This document shows, in pieces, positions 36,732 through 48,420 of a DNA stretch of 64,000 nucleotides. Where the stretch lies: assembly GCF_032118995.1 (NCBI RefSeq), contig NC_092663.1, positions 8,866,001 to 8,930,000 of the forward strand, read 5' to 3'. The first letter of the stretch is position 1, and each line of letters starts with the position of its first letter. This DNA comes from Asterias amurensis (taxonomy: Eukaryota; Echinodermata; Asteroidea; Forcipulatida; Asteriidae). Under the pieces are notes generated by a model. It made no database searches. It had not been told where the DNA came from and worked only from the letters and a program-made list of their open reading frames with translations. The position numbers were made by a program, and so were the translations under genes.

Positions 36732-37122
36732 TAATTAGGCTTGGGCGATATCGATTTATTTTTTCACGATATATAGCCGACAATATATCGCGATATTCGA
36801 TATAATCTCGATTAATTAAATTTGACATCATTAGTCTTCAAACTCCAAGTGAAAGTTATTGAAGACACAGACAGAGCATAAGAGAGGTGTACTAATGACC
36901 TATTCTTCTGGTTTTACTCCAAACCTATGGGGGTGCAAGATGTCTCAGCTAGTAAATACATCGTGATTCTGTGATATTTAATCGAAATATCGATATATCA
37001 CGATATATCGCGATATATCGCGTTAGATCGTTATTTCGATTAAACCAAATCCATCCGATACCGAAATCGTTTCCAAATTAATATCGCGATATTCAATAAT
37101 ATCATGATATCGCCCAAGCTTA
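36732..37122. mobile_element. hAT-like MITE rich in ATATCG, 8-bp target duplication
   Basis: The target duplication AATGGTTC is at 36724-36731 and 37123-37130. The ends contain GCTTGGGCGATATC and its reverse complement. Subterminal regions are arrays of CGATATATCGCG-type motifs around a unique middle. The 8-bp duplication and the GGGCGATAT end point to the hAT superfamily. Confidence 0.85.
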
Positions 37123-38451
37123 AATGGTTCTGGTTGCTCATTTTAAATTGACGAAAAATTCTTTAATAAATGTGCACTTTAAGAACTAAGCTTATCAAAA
37201 CATCCTGAGAGTACAGCTTGAGGATGTCCGTCATCTAGAAACGATCTCAGTACCGGTCCGCCACTTAAAGCCAGATTTACGTTCCTATCGAAGCACTTGG
37301 GACGAGATTACTCTGTCAAATCACTGGGAAGAGAAATCCTATTATCGTAAATTCCTAACTTTAAGGCTTCTGGCATTTTCGTAGCGAAGGGAAAGAGGAT
37401 TGGAAAATGTGGGACTGGCAGTGGCAGTTAGCCGAAAATATGATGGGGTTCACTGGGGATGAATTCCCTTACAACATGGCAAAATGCTACACAAAATGTA
37501 TCAGAAATACTAAACTCATGAAGTGTGCACAGACCAGGTCCAAATATTTTGGGAAAAATTGCTTGATGAAATCGTTCCTTAAAACTAAAATATTAGCAAA
37601 GCATGTTCCAGAGCTCGAGAAAGTCCCCAAAACTGTGCAGGGCTTGTATAGCTTAAAACTTCTACTGGACCAGAGAAGATGTTACGAGACTGCAAGCAAA
37701 ATGAGAAGGACACTATCAACACAATTTCACATTTGAGGTTTTTTTTTTTGAACAAGAACTAAAAGATTTATCTAATATTCTTAAATGGGTAATTAATAAT
37801 AACTTCAATACTCAATAGAATTGAAAGATATTTGTATAATTTATCAGTTAAAATTTAAAAGGCAGCGAGGTGTTATTAATGACTGCCGAACTTGTAAGTT
37901 TACTGGCCCGACACTATATTCGCTGGCTTTGGGTCTGTGGTCCAGTGATAATTTTAAACCCTGAATACATCAGCGTATTGAGGATATTTTATGTGTATTT
38001 TTTTTAATGGAAAATGTAATCATTTTACTATATACTATAGACTGAGGAAAAGTTTGTTCAACGTGAAGTTTGTCCTCAAATCCTACTAAAAAAACAGTCA
38101 TCATGTGACTCAAGGGATACCCTTTCTCTCCCAAACCATACCGACGCATCTCGGAATCCCATCCAACCAACACCCGCCAAATATATTCCCCTTGACTTGT
38201 TCTTATTTGGAGACCGAACCACAACCACACATTTGACATTTCTATGACAGTTGGATTCAGAAATGGAGCGACCGGTGCCAATTCAAGAATTGCTCTTCAA
38301 ACAAGCCGTCATCGTCCGTCTTGGCCAGGCCGACTCATCACCCCCAGGGTTATCTTCCACTTAATGAATTGACAATTAGGACATGTAGGAGGTGCGTCAG
38401 ATTTCTGAAACCCTAAGGGAGCGGGTGGTCCCTTGCATTAGGCCTACGACT
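37123..38451. other. No recognised gene; 109-codon frame at 37407-37736
   Basis: The frame encodes a basic, Cys-containing peptide (MWDWQWQLAENMMGF..CYTKCIRNTKLMKC..) with no family I recognise and no clear splice sites. It may be chance or an old element. Confidence 0.2.
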
Positions 38452-38582
38452 AGGGCCTGTAATAGAGCTGCTTCAAGCACAACAAAATGATGCTTACCCA
38501 AATAAGGTTACCAGCCAAAAATACCATGTAATATTACAATCTGTAACTGGTATGCTGTTTATAGTTGCTTAGCAGAAACTGT
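38452..38582. mobile_element. GGCCCAATTTCATAG MITE fragment next to a family A MITE
   Basis: GGGCCTGTAATAGAGCTGC start, AGGTTACCAGCCAAAAATACC inside, ending at the TTAAAG of the family A element, which may have inserted here. Confidence 0.5.
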
Positions 38583-39292
38583 TTAAAGGCAGGGTATACT
38601 TTTAGTAATTTTCAAAGACCAGTATCCTTAAAAAACAAAAATAGAAAAACTGTGAAAATTTTGGCTCAATTAGTCTTCAAAGTTTAAAGAAAAACGTTAA
38701 AAGAAAAAGAAGAAAAGCCAGCCTTTTTGCATAGAATTGTGTGCTTTCAGATAGCTAAATTTGTGAGGGAAAACTTACCGTTTTCTATAAAACTTATATC
38801 ACTTCAAAGAGGGGCAATTCTAGGGAGTGTCGTGGCCGAGCGGTTAAGAGCACCGAATTCAAACTCTGGTGTTTCTGATCAGCAGAGTGTGGGTTCGAAT
38901 CCCCAGCCGTGACACTTGTGTCCTTAAGCAAGACACTTAACCATTGCTTTGTCCTTTGGATGGGACGTAAAGCCGTTGGTCCCATGTGTTGTGTAAACGC
39001 ATGTAAAAGAACCCAGTGCACTTTGTGAAAAGAGAAGGGGTTCGCCCCGGTGTTCCTGGCTGGATTGGCAGCATATTGCGCCACAGCACCTTGTAAACCA
39101 TTACATGGTGCTTAAGGATCAGGTCTTATATCTCAAAATTCTCCCCACTCCTTGCAGTACCTGGCGCTTTGTATCCTTTGGCAAAGGGATGTTTCATACT
39201 ACATGTATCAACAGCTCTAAAGTGCTCATAACATAAGTTTTTATGGTCATTCACTTGGGGAGTAATTATCAAAAGTACGTCCTGCATTTTAA
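38583..39292 (+). mobile_element. TTAAAG MITE family A split by a SINE
   Basis: The left part (38583-38822) starts TTAAAGGCAGGGTATAC. The right part (about 39187-39292) resumes at GTTTCATACTACATG and ends GTCCTGCATTTTAA. A tRNA-derived SINE of about 360 bp lies between, so the MITE is older than the SINE. Confidence 0.65.
38823..39186 (+). mobile_element. tRNA-derived SINE, near complete
   Basis: The head (38827-38915) resembles a tRNA with a long variable arm (Leu/Ser type): A box GTGGCCGAGCGG, B box GGTTCGAATCC, closing GTGACAC. The body follows (AAGCAAGACACTTAACC, GGATGGGACGTAAAG, AAAGAACCCAGTGCAC, GGGGTTCGCCCCGGTG). It closely resembles SINE bodies I recall from other echinoderms; no family name is claimed. 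Confidence 0.75.
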
Positions 39293-40032
39293 GCAATAAT
39301 TCCTACTCTAGAGCAGCTGTATGAGATGATGGCCCTGATGTGATTGCTCTGAAAGGATCTTTGATCTGTTTTCAGAAGGGGATAAAACATGTTGGGCTGG
39401 ATCTTTATCACCCTCCCGTTCCCACTTACATCTGATTGCTCTTTGATCCAGGGCGGGGTCTGATCTGGCAATAAAGGGCGCAATCCCGCCCGATCCCGTA
39501 TTACCCGGACTGGCTTGTGACCACAGAGGAGATCAAAAAGGGAACAGGGGTTTGTTGTCAGAAAGGCGAAGTGATGAATTGAACAGCTGGCATGGTGAAA
39601 ACATGGCTTGTGGTTTGGGATTTATTTTTAGGGTATTACTATTAATTTGTGAGAGGGTCAATCTACTGAGTACACACATTACTTGCCTTGAAATATTGCA
39701 CGACAAATCACGCTACATGTAGAAGAGCTACATGTACATACATAAATAAGTAGGCACACAGAAATTTTCTCCAATTGACTGTACATTTTAATATCAGATT
39801 GTGTATTCAAATAACGGACTTAATGTTCCTGCATGGAAAAAACACTCCAGATTTTTAGCAATTTCTCAAAAACACCATATGATGCATTTTTCATGTTAGT
39901 TTTATTGGCGCAAGGTAAATATTGTACATATTTCTTATATAGGATTTGAACAGCCGAAACAAAAGATTCTAGACTACTTTCTCTTAAAAGTATTACTTCT
40001 CTGTGAGGGTATGTCTTACCTAACACCACTTA

Positions 40033-40116
40033 GGCTGAACTGTGACGATGCACAGTAGCTTGAACAACAAAGTTGAATGAAGCTATTGCAAGCAGTAACA
40101 GCAGTTTAGTCCCCAT
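40033..40116 (-). other. Signal-peptide-like short frame, probably not a gene
   Basis: A 27-codon frame from ATG 40116 reads MGTKLLLLLAIASFNFVVQA then TVHRHSSA and stop. It looks like a secretory signal with a cleavage site after VQA. A donor-like GTAAGA follows the stop at about 40020. It could be a first exon, but the in-frame stop before the donor argues against it. Confidence 0.15.
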
Positions 40117-40473
40117 TTTGAACAATGAGCTAATATAACCCTCCCCTAGGTGTAGGTTGAAAAACAGTTCTTCCAAATTACACAACACAATTTCAATGTA
40201 CATGTACAATACACGTGTATGAAAGATACACCTGAGACGGAATTCAACAAATTTTGAAAAACAGGGTGTGACAACTACACCTCCCACTGTGAACCTAATT
40301 TCAAAACCAACTCAAGCGAGTTTCCAACTTAATTTCTTTCATGTGCGCTGAGCTTGCATGCAGGCCTGAGACTTGACGGATGCAGCGAAGACGATTGCCT
40401 CCTTTCCTCCTCATCATTTTCTTGGTGCCCTTCAAATGCTCAGCATGTAAAAATTTACATTTTCCTCATAGGG

Positions 40474-40851
40474 TGCCGCAGTGGACACTAATTGGTAATT
40501 ACTCAAAATAATTATTAGCACAAAACCTTACTTGATTACGAGTAATGGGGAGAGGTTGATAGTATAAAACCTTGTATGAAGTACATGTACAGTAGTTTTT
40601 CGAGAAAGGAGTAATTTTCCACGAATTTGATTTTGAGACCTCAGATTTAAATTTCGAGGTCTCGAAATCAAGCATCTGAAAGCACACAACTTCGTGTGAT
40701 AAGGGTGTTTTTTTCTTTCATTATTATCTTGCAACTTTGAGGATTAATTGAGTTCAAATTTTCACAGGTTTGTTATTTTATTCAATATTGAGATACACCA
40801 AGTGAGAAGACTGGTCCTGACAATTACCAAAAGTGTCCACAGTGTCTTTAA
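40474..40851 (-). mobile_element. TTAAAG MITE family A, inserted in a dispersed repeat
   Basis: Reverse orientation, GCAGTGGACACTAATTGG to AGTGTCTTTAA, with the central hairpin kept. On both sides lies the repeat that elsewhere reads TTGGTGCCCTTCAAA..CCTTGCCCTTTCAAA (as at 49482-49550), so the MITE split it. Confidence 0.7.
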
Positions 40852-41267
40852 CCAAGGAGAACATACCCTTGCCCTTTCAAAAATGAAGCCGGTCTACACG
40901 TCCCTAAGACAACCCAGCATCCCTCTTATATATCACCCTATTATCTTATCATTACTATTTACTAAGTCATTTGATCCACATCCAAGAATTTGACCTCCCC
41001 TTGAGATTTTGAGATGACATCATTATCGGCCATGGAGATCGACCAACAAGACGACACAGAAGCCGGGAGCAAGGATGAGCTGAGCTGCTTGACAACGTTA
41101 AAGAAGGAATCGTGATGACCCTACCACCCTGACCGTGACCACCATCATGACCTGCCTTTATTGCAAATGAACACCCTTCCACAAGGCGTTTTAAAAAGGG
41201 GCTTTTTACTTTTAGACACCGCTAGACTGATTCTACATTTATAAATGTAACAACTCCATCAGACCAG

Positions 41268-41325
41268 GCCCAATTTCATAGAGCTGCTTAAGCACAAAAT
41301 GTAGCTACAGTAAGCACTTTATTCT
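41268..41325. mobile_element. GGCCCAATTTCATAG MITE, left end only
   Basis: GGCCCAATTTCATAGAGCTG followed by CTTAAGCACAAAATG, then unrelated sequence. Confidence 0.55.
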
Positions 41326-41456
41326 CTATATAATTATGGACGTCTGTCTCCTGAAAAGGTCAAAACATTACCGATGCCAGCAGAGATAGGCCTATGTAAT
41401 AAGTAATTAATTAGTTCTCTGTTGGCGGGGCAGACGTATTAATCCCCATACTTTTG

Positions 41457-41796
41457 TTAAAGTCGGTACAGAAAAAAATAATAACTTACAGGGTTTACAG
41501 AAGGTAGTGGTGAAACACTTCTCTTGAAATATTATTCCATGAAATGCTTTACTTTTTGAGAAAACAGTAAAACAATATCAATTCTCGTTAACGAGAATTA
41601 CGGATTTATTTTAAACACATGTCATGACACGGCGAAACGCGCGGATACAAGGGTGGGTTTTCCCGTTATTTTCTCCCGACTCCGATGACCGATTAAGCCC
41701 AAATTTTCACAGGTTTGTTATTTGATATAGAAGTTGTGATACACGAAGTGTGGGCCTTGGACATTACTGTTTTCCGAAAGGGTCCAATGGCTTTAA
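41457..41796. mobile_element. TTAAAG MITE family B, left end shortened
   Basis: The left end is TTAAAGTCGGTACAG. The right end GGGTCCAATGGCTTTAA and the CTCGTTAACGAG hairpin are intact. Confidence 0.75.
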
Positions 41797-41819
41797 GCCA
41801 CTGGCCTGGTGACCAGTCT

Positions 41820-41905
41820 TTTTCTTCCACTCTGTGCTTTTTAACCTCTGATCATTTTGTATGTAAGGGGCGCAATATAAATTTTAAATATTATTATTAA
41901 TATCA
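41820..41905 (+). mobile_element. Probable CR1/L2-type LINE 3' tail
   Basis: GGGGCGCAATATAAATTTTA followed by a TATTATTA run resembles the GCGC..TATAAAT-repeat tail of L2/CR1 elements, heavily truncated. Confidence 0.4.
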
Positions 41906-42519
41906 TTATGGACTCAACGCAATTTCAAGCATGAATTAAATGCATTGCACACTGTACTGTACTTATTGGTCTGTGTCAATTCTTCACACTTATACCATAC
42001 AGCCTCCATGTAGTCCAGTAGTCCACTATTAATCCTTACCACCAACTAGTTGCAATGCAAACCGTGCTACTGTAAATGCATCAAACATTAAAATGAAAAC
42101 CTGCTAAATGCAGTAAAATGTATTTATAACAGTTGAAATGAAAAAATGCAACATGTAACCTATTGATGTACATTATGCAGTGTTTCAATGAAACCTTGCT
42201 ATATGCAGCAAAATGCCATTAAATTTGTTTGCATTGTACGGGAAGTGAACTGGTTAACGTCTGCATTAACTTTTGCATACACCTGCTAAATGCCTAACAA
42301 TGTTTTGAAGTTTGCTGGCTGGGGACTGGGATTGCACATTATGCCAAGGTTACATAGAGAACCCTCCTGCTAAACACAGCATAGTGTATCAGGGTATTGG
42401 GGATTTGAGTTGATTGCCAGGGTTACTACAAAATACAACTCATCCTTCCTGTTTGGTGCATTTTGCTGTGTTGGGCAGCTAAGGAAAGTTGCCTTTCCCC
42501 AGCACAGTAGGCCAATCAG

Positions 42520-42735
42520 GGCTCCCATTAAAAAGAGCAGCTGTAGTACAAAAAGTAGCTATAGAAGCATAACAAAAATATGCTTTTATGACAGTAATTA
42601 AGGTCAACAGCCAAAGTATTGTCAAGTGTACAATCTGTGATCCACACAGTGGGCCTATCCTGCTTTTTAAATAAATATTTGTATTAAAACATAATTCTCT
42701 GAGCAGCTGTATGATCAGTATGATATTGGGGCCAG
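42520..42735. mobile_element. Decayed GGCCCAATTTCATAG-type MITE
   Basis: GAGCAGCTGTAGTACAAAAAG..GGTCAACAGCCAAAGTATTG..GAGCAGCTGTATGATC..ATTGGGGCC follows the family order with heavy divergence. Confidence 0.4.
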
Positions 42736-44010
42736 GTGCGTGTGTACTACACCTAGTACTAGGAACATTCACAAATGATTTGTTGGCATTGTCAAAATTA
42801 ATGCTCTGCTCGCAACGATCCAACTCTTACTCAATGCTCTAGCCAAGCATAAAACCTTAGTCTCGATTATCCATATATTTTTTTGTGCACGGTCAAACAG
42901 TAGCCTCATACAAGGTTTCAAATTCCTATTTCACAATTAAACTTTTATAATCACCAACAAATTTTTCACAGTTGAGTGGTGTTGACACCCCTGCAACTGT
43001 GACTATAGGCAGGGAGTCAAATGGTGCATTATGAAGAACTTCTGTGGAATTGTAAGGGTTATAGTAACAGCTGGATGATATCCCGCATATATACATGTTG
43101 GAGGGTGTTGTACGCTTGGCTTTGTTAACGCCTCTCCCATCTCCACAATCACATGACAGAAAGGATGGAATGCCGCCATGACTTGCGTACTACGTTCAAA
43201 GTCAGTACTGCATCATAAAGTATGTTTTAATAATAATAACTTACAAGGTTGATTGACATTACACAATAAAACATGAAATGTATGCGATATTGAAATCGTT
43301 TACAGGGTCAGACAGTTTTTCGCTGTACTACTGGTCAACATTTTTTTGCCCATCAAAAAAGCTTGAAAAAATAAGTGTATAATGGCTGTAAAATTACAAG
43401 ACCGGTGTTAAAAAAAGAGAGTCAAAACAAGTAAGTAGCCCAGCGAACAAGGTGCTGTGCCGCATGGGGCTAATAAGTAATACTAAAAGAATAATGACTG
43501 TGGGTCTGTTGATTTTCATTCTTCTTTTAAAAGTTAAATTACATCTACCATGCTTTATACAAAAAGGCAATGAGGCTTCCCTCCAATAATGTCAATATTT
43601 GTGATAACTGCAACCCTTGATCCGGAGGACTGATGATGGGATGATATGATTCCCATTCCTTATCGGCCATTAATTTGATAAAGTTAGTTTTAGATCAACT
43701 CGTATTATTAAATGGAGGTAAAAAAAACAGCGAGTGCCAAAACATCTCTATCTAGTTATTAATACTATTATTAAATATTAGTTATCGGTACAAAAACAAT
43801 ACATTTACACACAAAAATAGTTGAACATTTTAAAATTAAAATAAATAAAAAAGTTTTATCAATTAAAACAAGTTTTTAAATAAATTGTCTTTATTTCAAC
43901 CATTTTTGTCCATTCTACACCTCCATCACATATGATTCTACCAAAGAATTCCTTGTTTGTTGTAGACTGACTGAGTATGGTTGGCTCAACCATGTCAGTT
44001 CAACATTTTA
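42736..44010. other. No gene seen
   Basis: AT-rich throughout, with an almost pure A/T stretch at 43730-43880. Confidence 0.5.
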
Positions 44011-44020
44011 TATCGATAAT

Positions 44021-44152
44021 GGAAAAGTTTCCGTATGGCGCCACCACTTTTTCATTCGATATGAAATAATTTAGTATCTAATTTACCTCAATGAGATATC
44101 CTTTTTTGTAAAAATGAGTGAAAAAGTGGTGGCGCCATACGGAAAGTTATCC
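44021..44152. mobile_element. 132-bp MITE with 8-bp target duplication
   Basis: TCGATAAT is repeated exactly at 44013-44020 and 44153-44160. Inverted arms are TTTCCGTATGGCGCCACCAC with TTTTTCA, reversed at 44113-44146. Confidence 0.85.
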
Positions 44153-44904
44153 TCGATAATTCCACCTACCTTTCAAACTTTCATTCCAATCCACCCTACG
44201 CCTTGCTGTTCTTCCGAGTCTGTTGATCCTGCTGGCAGCTCAACTACACCGGCCACTCTGTAACTTTCCACGGCCTACGAGTACGACTGCCGGCGGTGAC
44301 GGTTGCACCAGACGAGACCACTGCAACGGTCCCCCGTCACTTTGACTTGAGTTTGAAAGAGAGTAGAAACAGAAACAGGTTCCTTTGTACCCAAACCCAA
44401 CCAATATCAAACTCTCATGATGGTAGCTGTTTCCAAGAAGCTTCACAAAATTCACAGAAGAAGGGAGGAGTCCTGTCACGTTTCTTAAAACTAAACTGCT
44501 GAAATACAACAACTAGGCTAGTGTATGTCAGTCGTGTACGGTGTGTGTGTGTGCGCGCATTGCAGCATTGCACTTTTTTGCATGGGATCATCAACATCGA
44601 TGATGCAAGAAAGAAACTCACGGTTTAGTTATGCAGCGCCCTCTTTAGTTTCGGTTATTAAACGAGGGCCTCCTTCAATTTTCAGCAACAAAAAAACTAG
44701 ATTTTGAATGCGATCATGAAATAGACGATGTGACCTGTGACATCACATGTTTACAAAAGAGCCACCAAGCCTGGACTTCCTGCAGGCATGATTTGTACAC
44801 AGCCTAATAGAATAAAACATTAAATCTCATATTAAAATGGAGATTGCACTGTCCCACTCTACATCTATGCTACTTATCAAAGCCTATACAGCATCTGGAC
44901 AAAC

Positions 44905-44970
44905 TCTTATCTTATTCTTATTCTTATTCTTTATTTGGCCAATAAACAAATACAAATACAAGCAGACAGT
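44905..44970 (-). mobile_element. Probable LINE/SINE 3' tail with AATAAG repeats
   Basis: Minus strand TTTGTATTTGTTTATTGGCC followed by AAATAAAGAATAAGAATAAG looks like a retrotransposon 3' end with a short-unit tail. Confidence 0.4.
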
Positions 44971-45954
44971 ATGTCAAATAGATAATTATAAGTACATGTT
45001 CAAAAGTAAATACAAAGCAAGAAAAACAATAAGGGCACAGGAAATTATAAAACAACCCTAATGTGATGGCCAGGATCAACAAAAGTATAATTAAACACTG
45101 TAGCTCGAAAGCCTGTTAATCCAACTTTTGATATGAAGAAAGGGGCACATCTCATCAGCTTTTACTTTTATAACTCTTGGATTTATGTGGAAATTATGAC
45201 ACAAAATGTCAACTTTCCCATATGACCAGTGCAGTATCTTGCCTGCCAGACTACCAAGTAAACAAAGTTCAAATTGAACAGATGCTTTTCATGTAGTGTT
45301 GACCCTTACCACACAATCACACGAGACAACTTCAATAAGGCAAACCATGACTTATCCCAGAAACAGATCGTCGATTTCACCATCACAAAGATAACCCTAA
45401 GAGTCCTTTAAGCGACGGTGAGTAACTCGTGTGAACTCCTGCGTCATGGTTACAGCATTAATTAATGTTTGAGCTACCTCGATGGCTCAATCTTCTTCAT
45501 CCATGCATATTTCTACCTCCATGGTTTGAGAGTGAAAACAATTAAACTAGTGATGTCCATATATATATGGGGCTGTTTACTTTCTTGAGATTATTAGGCA
45601 GATTATTATTATTTTTTTTTTTAATCTTCCTTGCTCTATGATTTGACATACTCATGAATCTCTACCTTTTTGATTTGAATTTGGACATCTCCACCTTGTA
45701 TTCCATTATAAACAGACGTACATGTCCATGGGCAATTGCACATTATTATGTTCATGCTTGGTGGTTGCGCATGGCCCTTGCAAAAGAAGGTAAAACACGC
45801 CCATTTTGCTAAGTAGCCTTATCTTTCATGGGGAAAAAAATACATGAACGGGGGCGGGGCGGTGATTAAATGAATGAGGGTGGCTCTGAATGCTGGTCAT
45901 CTCTCCACCTAGCAAGCTCACCACCAACAAAGCGGCTCGCCCCCGGTCGTTACA

Positions 45955-46190
45955 AAGTCGCCCCCTGACAATGTTGCCCCTAAACAATGTCGTCCCCTGG
46001 CAAAGTCGCCCCCTGACAATGTCGCCCACAGACAATGTCGGCCCCTAGCAAAGTCGCCCCAAGAAAATAAGTAAGGATTCTTACGGTAGTATAATGGCTT
46101 TTGCGAATTCAATTATTGTATTGGACAGAATATAAAGTAGAACCTACTGACAATGTCGCCCCCGGCCAATGTCGCCCACCAGCGAAGTGG
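45955..46190. repeat. AATGTCGCCC minisatellite, 16-20 bp unit, with a larger internal duplication
   Basis: Repeats such as AAAGTCGCCCCCTGACAATG run from 45955 to 46060 and again at 46146-46185. The sequence between and after (AAGGATTCTTACGG.., ATTGTATTGGA) is itself duplicated with a 120-130 bp offset. Open frames across it are an effect of the repeat. Confidence 0.8.
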
Positions 46191-46934
46191 CCTCCAAGAA
46201 TATAATTAAGGATTCTTTATGTAATGGCTTAATTATTGTATTGGAATAATAATATAAAGTCAAGTCTGCTTGAGGAAAAATGTCATCAATAATAATAAAC
46301 TCATGCACAAAGTTCAAATTTTTGGTCAATGATTTTATTAACGTCGCTCAATTTATCAAACATACTTAATCTGTTTTTTTTAAACAAATAATATTAATAG
46401 GCTATTAGCAATTACTGAATTACAGATGTAACATTTTCAAAAAATCGTAAAACTGTTTGTACAGTGGATACTTGATGGAAAGCTTAATAATGAGTTTTTA
46501 AGTGCAAAATTAAAATAAACAATTGTTTTTTGGACATTATCTCAGAAATTAATAATAATCACCGTTTAAAAAAGACATCTTTCTAGCATAATTAAGTGAA
46601 CTAAAGTGAAACAAAAAGTTAGAAAATGAACTTTCCTTTGCAGTTTGTGTAAGAAAATTTCTACTACTTTATAGGGGAATTTTACTTGTGTCTTATCATA
46701 CCTCTTTTTTAAATATAATGATAGGCCAAACATATTTTTATACTTCTTAATTTTTATGAAATATTTCTAATTATAAGTATAAGTATTGCTTAACTCGGCT
46801 TCGCCTCAGGTTCCATTTCCCCCCTCGTGTGTACAAAGCGCCATGGATCCCGTCACAGAGTGCAATAATTGTATAATGTACCGAATTCAATTAGAAGGTC
46901 AGGCAGCTCAGTACACAAAATCAAAATCTGTCTT
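46191..46934. other. No gene seen
   Basis: Very AT-rich sequence between the minisatellite and the local duplication. Confidence 0.5.
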
Positions 46935-47762
46935 TGTAAAAATTCATCACATCTCAATTTTCAACAATAAAAATATTTATTAAAAACTTTAAGAAACACA
47001 CTGCTTATATATTTGGCTCTTTAGACTGTGAAGTGTTTGTGGACACGAATCTGGTTGGGAAACATGTTTTAAAATTATCATTCATACTATTTGCCTCAAA
47101 ACTGCAAAGTTTTCCATTTACTTTGTGAACAAAAATGTCTGCTAATTTGAGGAGTCCAGAATTTGCTTCAACAAAATGGCAGACTGTGTTAGTTCAAGAG
47201 GGTAAAACAAGAAAACCAAACAATTTTCAGGTATATTTATGTGGGGGTATGATTATTTATTTTTTCAAAAATTGGAAAATCTTTCCAACCATGTAAGGCC
47301 TATTCTTTTCATAGCAAGAGCTTCCTAAAGCACAAAACACCAAACCCAAATGCAACATGTCCCTTTAAGCATGTGAGGTTATTCAACATTAAAAGGTCAC
47401 GCTCAGTAGAAGTACTTATTATCAAACCTTGTTGAAAATTCATCACATCTCAAATTTCAACAATTTCGATCACAATTTTCATCAAAACCTTCTCCAAGAG
47501 AAACATTGCTTTTAGATTTGACGCTTTGGACTCTGAAAAAAAGCATTTGTTACAGTACATGGGCAATATTCACACTATGGGCACAAATGAAAGAAAGTTT
47601 GGATAGTTAGAAACAAAATAAGTATGTTGTCTTGTATTTTTGTCTGTGTGCATTCAGAAGCACATGAGGATTGTGGTTAACAATAACAGATGCCTGTCTT
47701 ACAAAGTTATCCCTTTAATTAGTCCATTAGTGTGGAATTGCCAACATGTATGATATGAATCT

Positions 47763-47912
47763 GGGCCCAATTTAGTAAAGCATAAAAGCAAAACAACTTG
47801 CTCAGCACAGAAAAGTATTGCTTAACAGAAACAGGTTTCCAACCAAAATAACATAGCAAATAACTTTGTCAAGAAGTGTTTTCTGCCTAACAGCTTTATG
47901 AAATAGGGCCCT
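47763..47912. mobile_element. GGCCCAATTTCATAG MITE, 150 bp
   Basis: Left end GGGCCCAATTTAGTAAAGC and right end CAGCTTTATGAAATAGGGCCC, with the inner TTGCTTAACAGAAA and CCAACCAAAATA blocks common to the family. Confidence 0.7.
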
Positions 47913-48301
47913 AGTTGGAAACATGTTTTGGAAGTAGTGTATAATTATCAACACTAAAAGGTGCCTCAAAACGGTGTGGTTTACTTTGTGTTTTGTGGAG
48001 TCAAAATTTCCATTTACTTTATGAACTAAAATAATTTAGTCCGCCATTTTTAGGAGTCCATAATTTGCTTAAACAAAATGAGAGACTGTGTTACTTCAAG
48101 AGAGTAATAGAAAGAAAACCAAACAATTTCCAGGTACATCTTTACCTGTGTGGATCATTACTTTTTTATTTTAAAACATATTTTCAACCACATCCAATTA
48201 TACAGCAAGCACTTTCTAAAGCCCAAAACAGTAACACTCAACTCAAAAGCGACGTGTCCCCTTTAGGCATGTGGGATGATTCAACAATAAAAAGTCAAAC
48301 T

Positions 48302-48420
48302 TGGTACTTTTTATCAAACCTTGTTGAAAATTCATCACATCTCAAAACTTCAACAATTTCAATCACATGGTCATCAAAACCTTCTTCAAGAGACACATTG
48401 CAATTAGATTTGTGTGCAAA
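48302..48420 (-). other. Short open segment in the duplicated region, coding status unknown
   Basis: On the minus strand a frame reads CNVSLEEGFDDHVIEIVEVL then RCDEFSTRFDKKYQV and stop. It looks protein-like (alternating acidic and hydrophobic residues), but its sister copies at 47400-47515 and 46940-47035 are out of frame. It could be a fragment of a duplicated exon or chance. No family is recognised. Confidence 0.15.

Larger units (their letters stand above)
46935..48420. repeat. Local tandem duplication containing two old foldback-like halves
   Basis: AATTCATCACATCTCAA..TTCAACAAT occurs at about 46940, 47436 and 48327. The two later copies continue through TCAAAACCTTCT(C/T)CAAGAGA. Between them, 47030-47369 and 47930-48266 match each other and end (A/C)ATGTCCC..TTTA, the reverse of the foldback family terminus. 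Four hundred to nine hundred bases separate equivalent points. Confidence 0.6.

Noticed and set aside
44013-44160. rho-independent-terminator-like hairpin
   Set aside because: The inverted repeat is bounded by an exact 8-bp direct repeat in an animal genome, which marks a MITE insertion.
45955-46190. CRISPR-like regular repeats
   Set aside because: Units are adjacent with no unique spacers, and the genome is animal. It is a minisatellite.
45826-46329. Minus-strand frames with repeated GRGRLC-type peptides
   Set aside because: They are translations of the AATGTCGCCC minisatellite; two frames are open at once, as expected from a repeat.
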